This document shows positions 34,989-43,904 of a stretch of DNA of 64,000 nt, in pieces (the stretch's first letter is position 1; every line of letters starts with the position of its first letter). The notes under the pieces were generated by a model, which was not told the DNA's origin, made no database searches, and saw only the letters and a program-made list of their open reading frames with translations. Source of the DNA: Flavobacteriales bacterium UBA6772 (lineage in GTDB: Bacteria > Bacteroidota > Bacteroidia > Flavobacteriales > Flavobacteriaceae); the NCBI GenBank assembly GCA_905181765.1, contig CAJIYW010000004.1, positions 124,001 to 188,000 of the forward strand. The letters are read 5' to 3'. The position numbers were made by a program, and so were the translations under genes.

Positions 34989-35829
34989 GTAACACAAACT
35001 GAAACTTGTCTCCTGTCGTTTTCTGTGACAATCTATTTATACTTTCTTCGGATACGTGTAAAACTCTTGGATAACCTCCTGTAACTGGGCAATCTCTCAT
35101 TAATACAATTAATTTCCCTGAAGGTGTTAACTGAACCGTTCCAGGCAATACCGCTGAGGTTAAAATTGAAGGAATATTATTTTCTAAAATTTCATTTAGC
35201 TTGTATCCCATTCTATTTATATCTTTTGAAACACTAAATTCAGTTTCAAAAAGTATCTTCTGTTGATGAATATCTAATGCCTCAAGCTCAGGTCCTTTAA
35301 AACATTCAATAACTTTAGATTCGAAATGATTTTTATTCACTTTAACCAAAGTTCTTGAGGTTTCTAAATCTATTTTTAGATTAGAAATAGACAAATAATC
35401 TCCTGATTTTAAAATAAAATTACTTGTAATATTTTTAAACAAACTTCTACTACCTAACTTTATATCTGTTAGGATTCCTCCTTTAACAGCTAAATAACAA
35501 CGAACTCCAAAATTTACTTTTCCAAAAGATAAAATATCATTTTCTTTAATACTGATTTTAGAATTTAATAAAATAGATTGATTGTTAATCTTTGGAGAAA
35601 AGTCTCCTCCAGAAATACAAATAGTAGTTTTTGATAAAAACTGAAGTTTACAGCCTCCTAAAGTAATTTCAAGAAATGCACAATCTAAAGAATTGTTTAA
35701 AATATGATTCGTTAAACCTGATGAATAAGAATCCATAGCACCAGAAACCGGAACTCCTAAAGAAGCAAAACCAACTCTTCCTTTATCTTGAATGGTTGTG
35801 TAAAATCCTGATTTTAAAACCTTAATCAT
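34984..35829 (-). CDS. pxpC: 5-oxoprolinase subunit C (PxpC, KipA-like)
   Basis: 281 aa. The biotin-dependent-carboxyltransferase-like cyclophilin fold is seen in MIKVLKSGFYTTIQDKGRVGFASLGVPVSGAMDSYSSGLTNHILNN, LEITLGGCKLQF, ICISGGDFSPKIN and VLMRDCPVTGGYPRVLHV. With PxpA and PxpB it forms the prokaryotic ATP-dependent 5-oxoprolinase that opens 5-oxo-L-proline to glutamate. It overlaps pxpB by 8 nt and is the last gene of a five-gene operon. It is somewhat shorter than E. coli PxpC (about 310), but all blocks are present. Confidence 0.92.
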   Translation of the reverse strand: MIKVLKSGFYTTIQDKGRVGFASLGVPVSGAMDSYSSGLTNHILNNSLDCAFLEITLGGCKLQFLSKTTICISGGDFSPKINNQSILLNSKISIKENDILSFGKVNFGVRCYLAVKGGILTDIKLGSRSLFKNITSNFILKSGDYLSISNLKIDLETSRTLVKVNKNHFESKVIECFKGPELEALDIHQQKILFETEFSVSKDINRMGYKLNEILENNIPSILTSAVLPGTVQLTPSGKLIVLMRDCPVTGGYPRVLHVSEESINRLSQKTTGDKFQFVLQ

Positions 35830-36565
35830 TAATTATAGTTTTAAAAAGTTGATATGATTTTTTTGACACTAAAATTTCGAGTTCTAAAAATTCTTTTTTA
35901 GTAATTACACTAAATTTTATTTGATCTCCTGCTTTTGCAAAGCAAGGATTGCTTAATTTCAAATCAAAAAAATTAATTGGAGTTCTTCCCATAATATTCC
36001 AACCACCGGCAGAATTCACAGGATAGACTCCTGTTTGTTCTCCTCCTATTCCAACAGAACCTACCTCAACATTTAATCGTGGATTTGGTTTTCTGTCAAA
36101 AAATAATTTCGAGTTCAATCCTCCTAAATAAAGAAAACCAGGTAAAAAGCCAATAAAAAAGACTGTATAAATGCTTTCTGTATGAGTTTTAATAATTTCA
36201 AGAATCTCTAAATTTAAAGATTGTGACATTTCTTCTAAATCAATTCCAAATTCTAAATCATAACAAACAGGAATTTCCCATAGAAAATTTTGTACCGGTT
36301 TAATCGTAGAATTTAAAGTATAGATAGATTGTAATTTTTCAACTTCTTTATTAAAATCTAAAATGATATCCTTAAAAATTATAGTTAATGAATTATATCC
36401 AATACTATAATCTATATACGATTCGCTCTTTTGAGAATTAATTTTATCCTTAAATTCTAATATATCTTTTAAAATAGCTTCCTCAATGATTGCTTTCCAT
36501 TCTATCAAAATTGCTTTCGCACCAAAAGGTTTATATGTATGACTGTTACCTAACAATAATTCCAT
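35822..36565 (-). CDS. pxpB: 5-oxoprolinase subunit B (PxpB, KipI-like)
   Basis: 247 aa. The carboxyltransferase domain (AHS1/KipI) is recognised from FFIGFLPGFLYLGGLN, KPNPRLNVEVGSVGIGGEQTGVYPVNSAGGWNIMGRTP and the N-terminal AILIEWK. In Bacillus the homologue KipI was first known as an inhibitor of the sporulation kinase KinA, but together with PxpA and PxpC the module is 5-oxoprolinase. It overlaps pxpA by 20 nt and pxpC by 8 nt, indicating translational coupling and stoichiometric production. Confidence 0.93.
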   Translation of the reverse strand: MELLLGNSHTYKPFGAKAILIEWKAIIEEAILKDILEFKDKINSQKSESYIDYSIGYNSLTIIFKDIILDFNKEVEKLQSIYTLNSTIKPVQNFLWEIPVCYDLEFGIDLEEMSQSLNLEILEIIKTHTESIYTVFFIGFLPGFLYLGGLNSKLFFDRKPNPRLNVEVGSVGIGGEQTGVYPVNSAGGWNIMGRTPINFFDLKLSNPCFAKAGDQIKFSVITKKEFLELEILVSKKSYQLFKTIIND

Positions 36566-37277
36566 GATTTTTTAATTCTCTAGACACATATTTTAAAATT
36601 TCAATTGCATTTTTAGTGTCTCCGTGTACACAAAAAGTATCTGCTTTTATTTTTACTTCTTTTCCTGAAACTGTTTTTACTTTGCCTTCTTTTATAATTC
36701 TATGGACATGCTGAAATACCTGCATTTTATCCAATATCAATGCATTTTCATAGGTTCTAGAAACTAATGTTAAATCATCATTATAATTTCTATCAGCAAA
36801 CGCTTCGTACTTAATTTTTATGTTATTTTCTTTGGCGACTCTTTCAATTACAGAATTATAAGGAACATATAAATAAGCATCAATAGTATACTTTTTAATG
36901 GTATGAATAAATAAAATTGCTAACTTTTCATCAACAGCAATAGCATTATATAATGCACCATGCGATTTTATATGATGTAACTTTATATCAAAGAAAGAAA
37001 GCCTATTCATAAATAAATTCAACTGATTCTGTATACTTTCTTTAAAAGCATGATCAGAAATATTTATTAATTTTCTACCAAAATTTTCTTTATCAGGAAA
37101 AGAAGGATGCGCTCCTATTAAAACATTGTTTTTAGTCGCAATCTCAATAGTTTCATCTATTGTGTTTTTATCACCAAAATGTCCACCGCAAGCAATATTG
37201 CAAGAAGTGATATAAGGCATTAATAAATGCTCATTGTTTAAACCTTCACCAACATCACAATTGATATCAATTCTCAT
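36546..37277 (-). CDS. pxpA: 5-oxoprolinase subunit A (PxpA, LamB/YcsF family)
   Basis: 243 aa. The LamB/YcsF signature is clear: DINCDVGEGLNNEHLLMPYITSCNIACGGHFGDKNT, VLIGAHPSFPDKENFGRK, HIKSHGALYNAIAVDE, EAFADRNYNDDLTLVSR and TFCVHGDTKNAIEIL. It is the subunit thought to bind or activate 5-oxoproline with ATP. It starts 1 nt after the Nramp-like transporter stop. The gene order transporter-A-B-C is a compact uptake and catabolism cassette. Confidence 0.94.
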   Translation of the reverse strand: MRIDINCDVGEGLNNEHLLMPYITSCNIACGGHFGDKNTIDETIEIATKNNVLIGAHPSFPDKENFGRKLINISDHAFKESIQNQLNLFMNRLSFFDIKLHHIKSHGALYNAIAVDEKLAILFIHTIKKYTIDAYLYVPYNSVIERVAKENNIKIKYEAFADRNYNDDLTLVSRTYENALILDKMQVFQHVHRIIKEGKVKTVSGKEVKIKADTFCVHGDTKNAIEILKYVSRELKNHGIIVR

Positions 37278-37278
37278 T

Positions 37279-38506
37279 CTATATAAAATTAAATACTTTT
37301 AAAATTCCTTTCGCGCCTAAAAAAATAGAAATTGCTAATATTATAAAACCTAAAATGTTTTGTGTTTTCGTGTTTACAAAATCACCTAAAACATTTTTCT
37401 TATTCATAATCCACAATAAAATTCCCGCAATAACAGGCAATAGCATGCCATTTGCAACTTGAGCAAACTTTATAATTTCAATTGGCTTAATGCCTATAGA
37501 TGCAAATAAAACACCTAAAAACAAAATAACAATCCAAACCATTCTAAATGATTTTGATTTCATATTTCCTTTCCAACCTAAACACCCTCTTGCCACATAA
37601 GCAGCTGCTAAAGGGGCTGTAATTGCAGATGTAATTCCTGCTGCAAATAAACCCAATGCTAAAAAATACTTAGCAAATTCGCCATATAAAGGTGCTAATC
37701 CTTCTGCCAAATCTGCAGCGTTAGAAATATCTTTAAACGGAATTGCAGCAGCAGAAACAATAATTGCCATTGAAACCAATCCTCCTAAAATAATAGAAAT
37801 AATTGTGTCTTTTCTAGCTAATTTTAAATCTGCTGTTTTATTCCAACGTTCCTTAACTAAAGAAGCATGTAAAAACAAATTATATGGCACAACAGTTGTG
37901 CCAATTAAACCAATAATAGTTAGTAAACTTTTCTCTGGAAATCTAGGAATAAACATCCCTTTCAACAGTTCCAATACATTTGGCTTTGTAACAATCGCTG
38001 TTATTAAAAATGAAACACTCATTACTAAAACTAAAGTTACTAGTGCTTTTTCTAAAAATTTATAATTTCCAATATAAAGCAGATATAAATGCAATAACAC
38101 CTATAACTAAACTCATTAAATTGATAGATAAACTACCAATATTTAAAATTAATTTTCCAAATATTGTTTCTAATCCTAAAATCCCTCCACTTATATTTCC
38201 TGCCTCATAAGAAGCATTTCCAACAACAATTGCACCTAAAATTAAGATTGTGACAAACCATTTAAAAAAAGGAATTTTAATCTCTTCTCTAATAACTTCT
38301 GATAATCCTTTTTGAGAAATGATTCCTAATCTTGCAGCCATTTCTTGTAAAACAATGGTGGCTATTATAGAAAGTAACATTGCCCACAATAAATTAAAAC
38401 CAAAATTTACACCTGCTAATGTACAAAGAGTAACGGTTCCTGGCCCAATAAAAGCGGCTGCCACTAGAGTTCCAGGTCCTATATTTTTAAAAATATTTTT
38501 AATCAT
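37279..38506 (-). CDS. Nramp-fold transporter of the 5-oxoprolinase operon, frame interrupted
   Basis: About 408 aa when joined, roughly 11 TM segments. The Nramp fold is clear, but both metal-binding motifs are replaced. TM1 reads AAFIGPGTVTLCTLAG instead of DPGN, and TM6 reads TTVVPYNLFLHASLV instead of a (A/M)PHN-type motif. Other Nramp landmarks (GNASYEAGNISGGILG, AAAYVARGCLGW) fit the YcsG-like branch found with pxp genes. A metal role is therefore doubtful, and a small organic substrate such as 5-oxoproline is plausible (inference). The frame breaks at ISALY/IGNYKF near 38076 (one extra A or two missing bases). It overlaps the M20 gene by 8 nt and abuts pxpA. Confidence 0.86.
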
Positions 38507-39789
38507 TTAAGTAATCTAGTGTTAAAGCTGTCATTGATTTTACTCCTAAGACAAAGCCACTTTCATCAATCACAAAGTCTGGTGTATGGTGGCCAGATGC
38601 GTCTTCTGTTTTTACATCTAAAGATTTTCCTCCCAAAAAGAAGTACATTCCCGGTATTTTTTTTTGGTAAAATGAAAAATCTTCTGCACCTGTAATAGCA
38701 CTTATTTTAACAACGTTTTCAGAACCTGCAATACGTTGCAATGTAGGCAACATTTTTGCTGTCAATTCAATATGATTGTAGGTAATTGGCAGCCCTTTCG
38801 AAATTTCTATAGTAGCCTCTGCTCTGTGTACTTTTCCAATTGCCGACACCATTTCCTTCATTCTATCATTAATGAATTTATTAAAGATCATAATCTAAGG
38901 TCCGTATCGTACCTACTAATTTTGCTCTTTCTGGAATAATATTCGATCGGATTCCTGCATTGATCATGCCTACTGTAATGACGGCGCCTTCTTTTGTTAA
39001 TTCTGCTTCTCTACTAATAATGGTTTGTAAACCTTGTATTATACTTGCTGCCGTTAATATTGGATCTACTCCACTCCAAGGTCTAGATCCGTGTGCTTGT
39101 TTTCCTTTGATATTAATTTCAAAATTTTGGGCTGCTGCCATAATTCCGCCCGACTTGTATTTAATGGTTCCAACATCTGTTGCAGAATTTATGTGCAATC
39201 CAAAAATAGCTTCTACATCGGGGTTTTTTAAAACATTTTCTTTTACCATTAATTCTGCGCCACCTTCTTCTCCTTTTGGAGCGCCTTCCTCTGCAGGCTG
39301 AAAAATAAATTTAACAGTTCCTTTAATTTCGCTCTTCATTTTAGAAAGCACTGCTGCTGCTCCCAATAAAATAGCTACATGCGTGTCATGACCACAGGCA
39401 TGCATTACACCTGTTTTTTTACCATTATATTCAGAGGTTACAACAGATTTAAAAGGTAAATCGTTTCTTTCTGTAACTGGCAGTGCATCCATATCTGCTC
39501 TTAAAGCAACTACTCTTCCAGATATATCTCCTTTTAATAAACCTACAACCCCTGTTTTTGCGATGCCTTCTTGCACTTCTATTCCTAAACTTCTTAAATG
39601 TTTTGCAATATATTTTGCAGTATTAAATTCTCTATTAGATAATTCTGGGTTTTCATGCAAATACCTTCTCCATTCTAGAACTTTAGACTCGATATCATTT
39701 GAGAGTTTGTTGATTTTCTCGTCATTCGTTTGACCAAAAGAATTTAAAATAAAGCCAAAAAACAAAAGAGCTGATACTGTGATTTTCAT
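38499..39789 (-). CDS. exported M20 family amidohydrolase/peptidase, frame interrupted
   Basis: About 429 aa when joined, from MKITVSALLFFGFILNSFGQ (39789), a signal peptide; the ORF's 12 upstream codons are dropped. It is an M20D-type di-zinc amidohydrolase: VALRADMDALPV, MHACGHDTHVAILLGAA, FIFQPAEEGAPKGEEGGAE, FGLHIN and the C-terminal ASGHHTPDF. The dimerisation domain contains KQAHGSRPWSGVDPI. The frame breaks at TIRTLDYD near 38888-38893 and resumes as MIFNKFINDRMKEM. It likely removes acyl or aminoacyl groups from amino acids outside the cytoplasm. It is the first gene of the transporter-pxpABC operon (8-nt overlap). Confidence 0.88.
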
Positions 39790-39910
39790 AGTTTGTCTTG
39801 TTTTAGTTACTGAAAAATAGAGCAATACTGCTAAGTATATGCGCTTTTAATGATTCTTTAAATATATAATTTTATATTGTAAAACTATAATTGTGAATAC
39901 ATAGTATACT

Positions 39911-39918
39911 CAAAAATA
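39911..39918 (-). promoter_or_regulatory. possible -7 element for the M20-Nramp-pxpABC operon
   Basis: Minus-strand TATTTTTG, a perfect match, but 121 nt upstream of the ATG and without a clear -33. The flanking 39826-40025 gap is otherwise featureless. Confidence 0.3.
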
Positions 39919-40025
39919 TTATTCTTTAAAAATAGTGGACTCTTTATTTCCAAAAAAAAATATCTATAATTCATTTTAATCAACGCTATATTAAACGGAA
40001 ACATTTATATTTAATAAAAATAATT

Positions 40026-41678
40026 ATGCTTTTTTCATCAAGAATTTACAAAATAATATATTTATTTTCGATTAGCTTAACCCTTCAATTTAGCTGTTTT
40101 GCACAAGAAACGATTGTAATTTTTGCTATTAATGATCCACACAGTGAAATAGAAAATTTCGCTAAAATCAAACCACTAATTGATGCTGAAAAAGCTAAAA
40201 ATCAAAAAGTATATTTTGTAGCAGCTGGAGATCTTTTTTCAGGAAATCCAATTGTAGATTATCATTTAAATAAAGGATACCCGATGATAGACATGCTTAA
40301 TAAAACCGGACTCGATGTAAGTGTTATTGGTAATCATGAATTCGATTATGGTCAAGCAATACTTAATGATCGCCTTGAGCAAGCAAATTTTCCTTTTATT
40401 TGTGATAATGTCTCGGGAGGAACGGGTAAACTGGGTGATATTAAGGGAAGTGCTATTATAGCAAAAGATAATTTTTCAATTGCGTTTGTGGGTGTAGTAG
40501 AGACTGGAAGTCCGGGAGGATATCCACTAACGCATCCAAAAAAAATTCAAGGTTTATCTTTTACAGAAGGCTTAGATAGTTTTGAAAATTATAAAGATCT
40601 TAAAGTTAATGATGATGTTGACTTAATCGTTGCTCTTACGCATTACGGAGGTTATAAAGATGAAAAAATTCTTGAAAACTACGATTTTGTAGATTTAGTT
40701 ATAGGGGGTCACACTAACCAAGAATATGGGGTTGCGCATGCCAATGGATATAAAGTAATGTCTGGTGGAAATTTAGAGAAAATTTCAAAAACTACTTTAA
40801 CCGTTGCAAATAAACAAATAACAAACTTTGAATTTGAACTTATCAATTTATCAAATTCTGATTTAGCTTCAGACAATGCTTTAGCAGAAGACATTGATGA
40901 GTATTTTAATAACCCAAGCTTTTATACAAATATCGGTTCTTCTTTATCGACATTAACATGGAATTCAACAGGTTGTTTTTATACAGATGCTCTTCAAGTA
41001 ATTTCTAATTCAGATATGGTAATACAAAATTCTGGTGGCATCAGAGATATAATTTATGAAGGTATTATTACACCATTCTCTATTTATTCTATAGATCCAT
41101 TTGGTAATGGTTTTGACACCTATACAATGACTGTCTCAGAACTTAGAAACTTTTTAAATGAATTCCCATCTAGTTTTAGTTATTCGTTAGACACAAGTTT
41201 TAAAGTTCAGAAGAATGTAAACAATGAATTTATATTTTTTAAAGACGACATATTACTTCAAGATAATAGTCAAGTAACATTAAGTCTTAATGACTACATA
41301 TCTAGTGTGTTTCCAAACTTACTCCCAACAAACCCTAGCTATTCTTTTCCTTTAACCACCGCCGATTATATAATTGAATACTTAACAAATCATACAGACC
41401 AACCAATCGATTACCTAGACTGTAATCGAAGAAATTATACTTTGAATATTAATGATGTTGTTAAAGAACCTATTGTTAAAATATATCCATCACACATTGA
41501 AATTAACTCAAAAGAAAATAACTTTAGTGTGGAAATTTATAACATTACCGGACAACTAATTTATAGTACTGCAAATTCAAATAAAATTGACACTCAATTT
41601 TTAACAAACGGCATCTATTTTTTTAAGTTGAACTACAGAAATAGTACTCAATTTAAAGTTCAAAAATTTGTGAAATAG
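40026..41678 (+). CDS. secreted 5'-nucleotidase/metallophosphatase with T9SS sorting domain
   Basis: 550 aa. A signal peptide ends near CFAQE. The calcineurin-type phosphatase domain (about 28-275) has FAINDPHSE, AAGDLFSGN, VIGNHEFDYG, LTHYGGYKD and GGHTNQEY, the dimetal ligands of UshA-like 5'-nucleotidases. The 5'-nucleotidase C-terminal substrate domain follows (IQNSGGIRDIIYEG, DPFGNGFDTYTMTVSELRNFL). The last 75 residues (VKIYPSHIEINS, VEIYNITGQLIYS, FLTNGIYFFKLNYR) are a type A T9SS sorting domain, so the protein is exported across the outer membrane. Role: phosphate and nucleoside scavenging. Confidence 0.92.
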   Translation: MLFSSRIYKIIYLFSISLTLQFSCFAQETIVIFAINDPHSEIENFAKIKPLIDAEKAKNQKVYFVAAGDLFSGNPIVDYHLNKGYPMIDMLNKTGLDVSVIGNHEFDYGQAILNDRLEQANFPFICDNVSGGTGKLGDIKGSAIIAKDNFSIAFVGVVETGSPGGYPLTHPKKIQGLSFTEGLDSFENYKDLKVNDDVDLIVALTHYGGYKDEKILENYDFVDLVIGGHTNQEYGVAHANGYKVMSGGNLEKISKTTLTVANKQITNFEFELINLSNSDLASDNALAEDIDEYFNNPSFYTNIGSSLSTLTWNSTGCFYTDALQVISNSDMVIQNSGGIRDIIYEGIITPFSIYSIDPFGNGFDTYTMTVSELRNFLNEFPSSFSYSLDTSFKVQKNVNNEFIFFKDDILLQDNSQVTLSLNDYISSVFPNLLPTNPSYSFPLTTADYIIEYLTNHTDQPIDYLDCNRRNYTLNINDVVKEPIVKIYPSHIEINSKENNFSVEIYNITGQLIYSTANSNKIDTQFLTNGIYFFKLNYRNSTQFKVQKFVK

Positions 41679-41699
41679 ATTTAAATAAAGTTTATAAAA

Positions 41700-41731
41700 T
41701 AAAAAACACCTCAAAAATGTGGTGTTTTTTA
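41700..41731 (+). terminator. intrinsic terminator downstream of the 5'-nucleotidase gene
   Basis: AAAAAACACC, a 10-nt loop, then GGTGTTTTTT. It is symmetric enough to serve pckA (minus strand, stop at 41753) as well. Confidence 0.85.
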
Positions 41732-41752
41732 TTTAATTATAATGATCGTAAA

Positions 41753-43363
41753 TTAAAATGCATAGCGTTGCGGTCCTCCTCTTCGAATCTCCTCACTAGC
41801 AACTTCTTCAAATTGTGTAAAATTCTCTCTAAAGGCATTCGATAATTTAAAAGCTGTTTTATAATACGCTTCATCATTGTTCCAAGTTGCTCTAGGACTT
41901 AACAGTTCTGCTGGCACACCAGGACAAGTTCTTGGTTGTGCAACTCCAAAAACAGAATGAATGTGATAATCCTCATACTTATAGCTTCCTAAATCACCGT
42001 TTAAAACAGCAGAAATCATTGCTCTCGTATATTTTAATGGCATTCTTCTCCCTACACCATATTGTCCTCCAGACCAACCTGTATTTATTAACCAGACATT
42101 TACGCCTGTCTCTTGCATCTTTTTACTTAACATTTCTGCGTATTTTGTTGGGTGCAAAGGCATAAAAGGTGCACCAAAACAAGCTGAAAAACTAGGTGTT
42201 GGCTCTGTGACCCCTGCCTCTGTACCTGCAATTTTTGCTGTATAACCAGAGATAAAATGGAATGCTGCTTGATTTGGAGTTAATTTAGATATTGGAGGTA
42301 AAACGCCAAAAGCATCTGCTGTTAAAAAAAAAATATTCTTTGGGTTTTCACCTATTGATGGTTTTTGAATATTGTCTATATGATAAATAGGATAACTAAC
42401 TCTTGTATTCTGAGTAATAGAAGTATCTGCAAAATCGATAACGTCCTCTGTATCCAAAACAACATTTTCTAGAATTGCTCCTTTTTTAATTGCTGCAAAA
42501 ATTTCTGGTTCTTGTTCTTCTGATAAGTTAATCACTTTTGCATAACAACCCCCTTCAAAATTAAAAACGGTATTTTCTTCCGTCCAACCATGCTCATCAT
42601 CCCCGATTAAACTTCGATCAGGATCTGTAGAAAGCGTTGTTTTCCCTGTACCAGAAAGTCCAAAGAAAATTGCTGTATCACCGTCTTTACCAACATTCGC
42701 AGAACAGTGCATTGGCAGTGTTTTTTTATAAACAGGTAATATGAAATTTAAAGCAGAAAAAATTCCTTTTTTAATTTCACCGGTATAACCCGTTCCACCA
42801 ATTAAAGCTATTTTTCTTGTAAAATTTAAAATGGCAAAATTATGTTGTCGCGTTCCGTCTACTTCAGGATCTGCCATAAAACCAGGTGCATTTACCACGG
42901 TCCACTCAGGGTCAAAGTCTTTTAACTCTGCCTCTGTAGGTCTTAAAAACATATTGTAGGCAAACATATTACTCCAAGGGTACTCGTTGATAACTCTGAT
43001 ACTTAGCCTGTAATTTTCGTCTGCACAAGCATAAGAATCTCGTACAAAAATTTCTTTTTCAGAAAGATACCCAGTAACCTTATTATACAGCGCATCAAAT
43101 TTTTCTGAATCAAACGGTAAATTAATAGCACTCCACCAAACTTCATCTTTTGTAATAGCGTCTTTTACAATAAATCTATCTTTTGGAGAGCGTCCTGTAA
43201 ACTCTCCTGTATTCACTGCAATTGCACCTAAAGAAGATGCTACTCCTTGTTCTTTTTTTAACGTTTCTTCATGTAACTCACTAGAAGTTAACTGATAACG
43301 AATTGTTGCATTTTTGATTCCTAGATTATTTAACGAAATCGATTTCGTATCTGTATCTACCAT
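41753..43363 (-). CDS. pckA: phosphoenolpyruvate carboxykinase (ATP)
   Basis: 536 aa, full length. It interconverts oxaloacetate plus ATP and PEP plus CO2, the first step of gluconeogenesis. FTGRSPKDRFIV, NMFLRPTEAEL, the kinase-1a P-loop GLSGTGKTTLS at 235-245, the Asp/His site DDEHGWTEENTVFNFEGGCYAK, and SACFGAPFMPLHPTKYAEML are all typical of the ATP-dependent class, not the GTP class. Its own -7 box is 31 nt upstream. Gluconeogenesis fits an organism that grows on peptides and nucleosides, as its neighbours suggest (inference). Confidence 0.97.
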   Translation of the reverse strand: MVDTDTKSISLNNLGIKNATIRYQLTSSELHEETLKKEQGVASSLGAIAVNTGEFTGRSPKDRFIVKDAITKDEVWWSAINLPFDSEKFDALYNKVTGYLSEKEIFVRDSYACADENYRLSIRVINEYPWSNMFAYNMFLRPTEAELKDFDPEWTVVNAPGFMADPEVDGTRQHNFAILNFTRKIALIGGTGYTGEIKKGIFSALNFILPVYKKTLPMHCSANVGKDGDTAIFFGLSGTGKTTLSTDPDRSLIGDDEHGWTEENTVFNFEGGCYAKVINLSEEQEPEIFAAIKKGAILENVVLDTEDVIDFADTSITQNTRVSYPIYHIDNIQKPSIGENPKNIFFLTADAFGVLPPISKLTPNQAAFHFISGYTAKIAGTEAGVTEPTPSFSACFGAPFMPLHPTKYAEMLSKKMQETGVNVWLINTGWSGGQYGVGRRMPLKYTRAMISAVLNGDLGSYKYEDYHIHSVFGVAQPRTCPGVPAELLSPRATWNNDEAYYKTAFKLSNAFRENFTQFEEVASEEIRRGGPQRYAF

Positions 43364-43393
43364 ATCAATATTTATTTATTTTTTAATGAAGTA

Positions 43394-43401
43394 CAAAATT
43401 A
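43394..43401 (-). promoter_or_regulatory. -7 promoter element for pckA
   Basis: Minus-strand TAATTTTG, a perfect TAnnTTTG match, 30 nt upstream of the ATG. Confidence 0.5.
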
Positions 43402-43449
43402 AACAATATTTTAAAATAGAGTTATTAAAATATAAAAATTCTCATTTTT

Positions 43450-43830
43450 TTAATTCTTTCTCATTTTTTTCAGGAATCCTGTTAACATAAATACCCAACC
43501 AAGAATAAAAAATAAGCCCCCAATAGGAGTTATAAACCAAATAGATGCTGCAGTTAGCTTCGTTAATTGAATTGCATAAATAGATCCCGAAAAAAAGAAG
43601 ATTCCAGAGAAAAACAACCAACTAATCGTGTTTTTTTGTTTTGTAGAAAAACCAACATACATATTAACAAATAACAATACAATAACATGATACATTTGAT
43701 AACGAACTCCTGTTTCAAAACTTAATAAACCTTCCGTTGTTAAACTGTCTTTTAATGCATGTGCACTAAAAGCGCCAAAAATAATTGCCAACATTCCTAA
43801 AAAACAAATAATTATATAATTTTTAAACAT
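43450..43830 (-). CDS. DUF423 family small membrane protein
   Basis: 126 aa with four predicted TM helices: 5-25 (YIIICFLGMLAIIFGAFSAHA), about 45-60 (YQMYHVIVLLFVNMYVG), about 70-88 (SWLFFSGIFFFSGSIYAIQL) and about 98-118 (WFITPIGGLFFILGWVFMLTG). GAFSAHALK, GVRYQMYHV, FSGSIY and TPIGGLFFILGW are the DUF423/YwdK signatures. The family is widespread and of unknown function. It is monocistronic, between pckA and the divergent saccharopine dehydrogenase-like gene. Confidence 0.88.
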   Translation of the reverse strand: MFKNYIIICFLGMLAIIFGAFSAHALKDSLTTEGLLSFETGVRYQMYHVIVLLFVNMYVGFSTKQKNTISWLFFSGIFFFSGSIYAIQLTKLTAASIWFITPIGGLFFILGWVFMLTGFLKKMRKN

Positions 43831-43842
43831 TATTAATGGTTT

Positions 43843-43874
43843 TTGTTAAATTTTAAACAATTGATGTATCTTCG
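43843..43874 (+). promoter_or_regulatory. promoter of the saccharopine dehydrogenase family gene
   Basis: -33 TTG at 43843-43845, a 21-nt spacer and -7 TATCTTCG at 43867-43874, 30 nt before the ATG. Confidence 0.5.
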
Positions 43875-43904
43875 TATCTCATACAAAAATACATCATTTA
43901 TCCT

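Noticed and set aside
37279-38506. Manganese transporter MntH
   Set aside because: The Nramp fold is present, but DPGN and the TM6 metal motif are both replaced; I therefore did not assign the mntH symbol.
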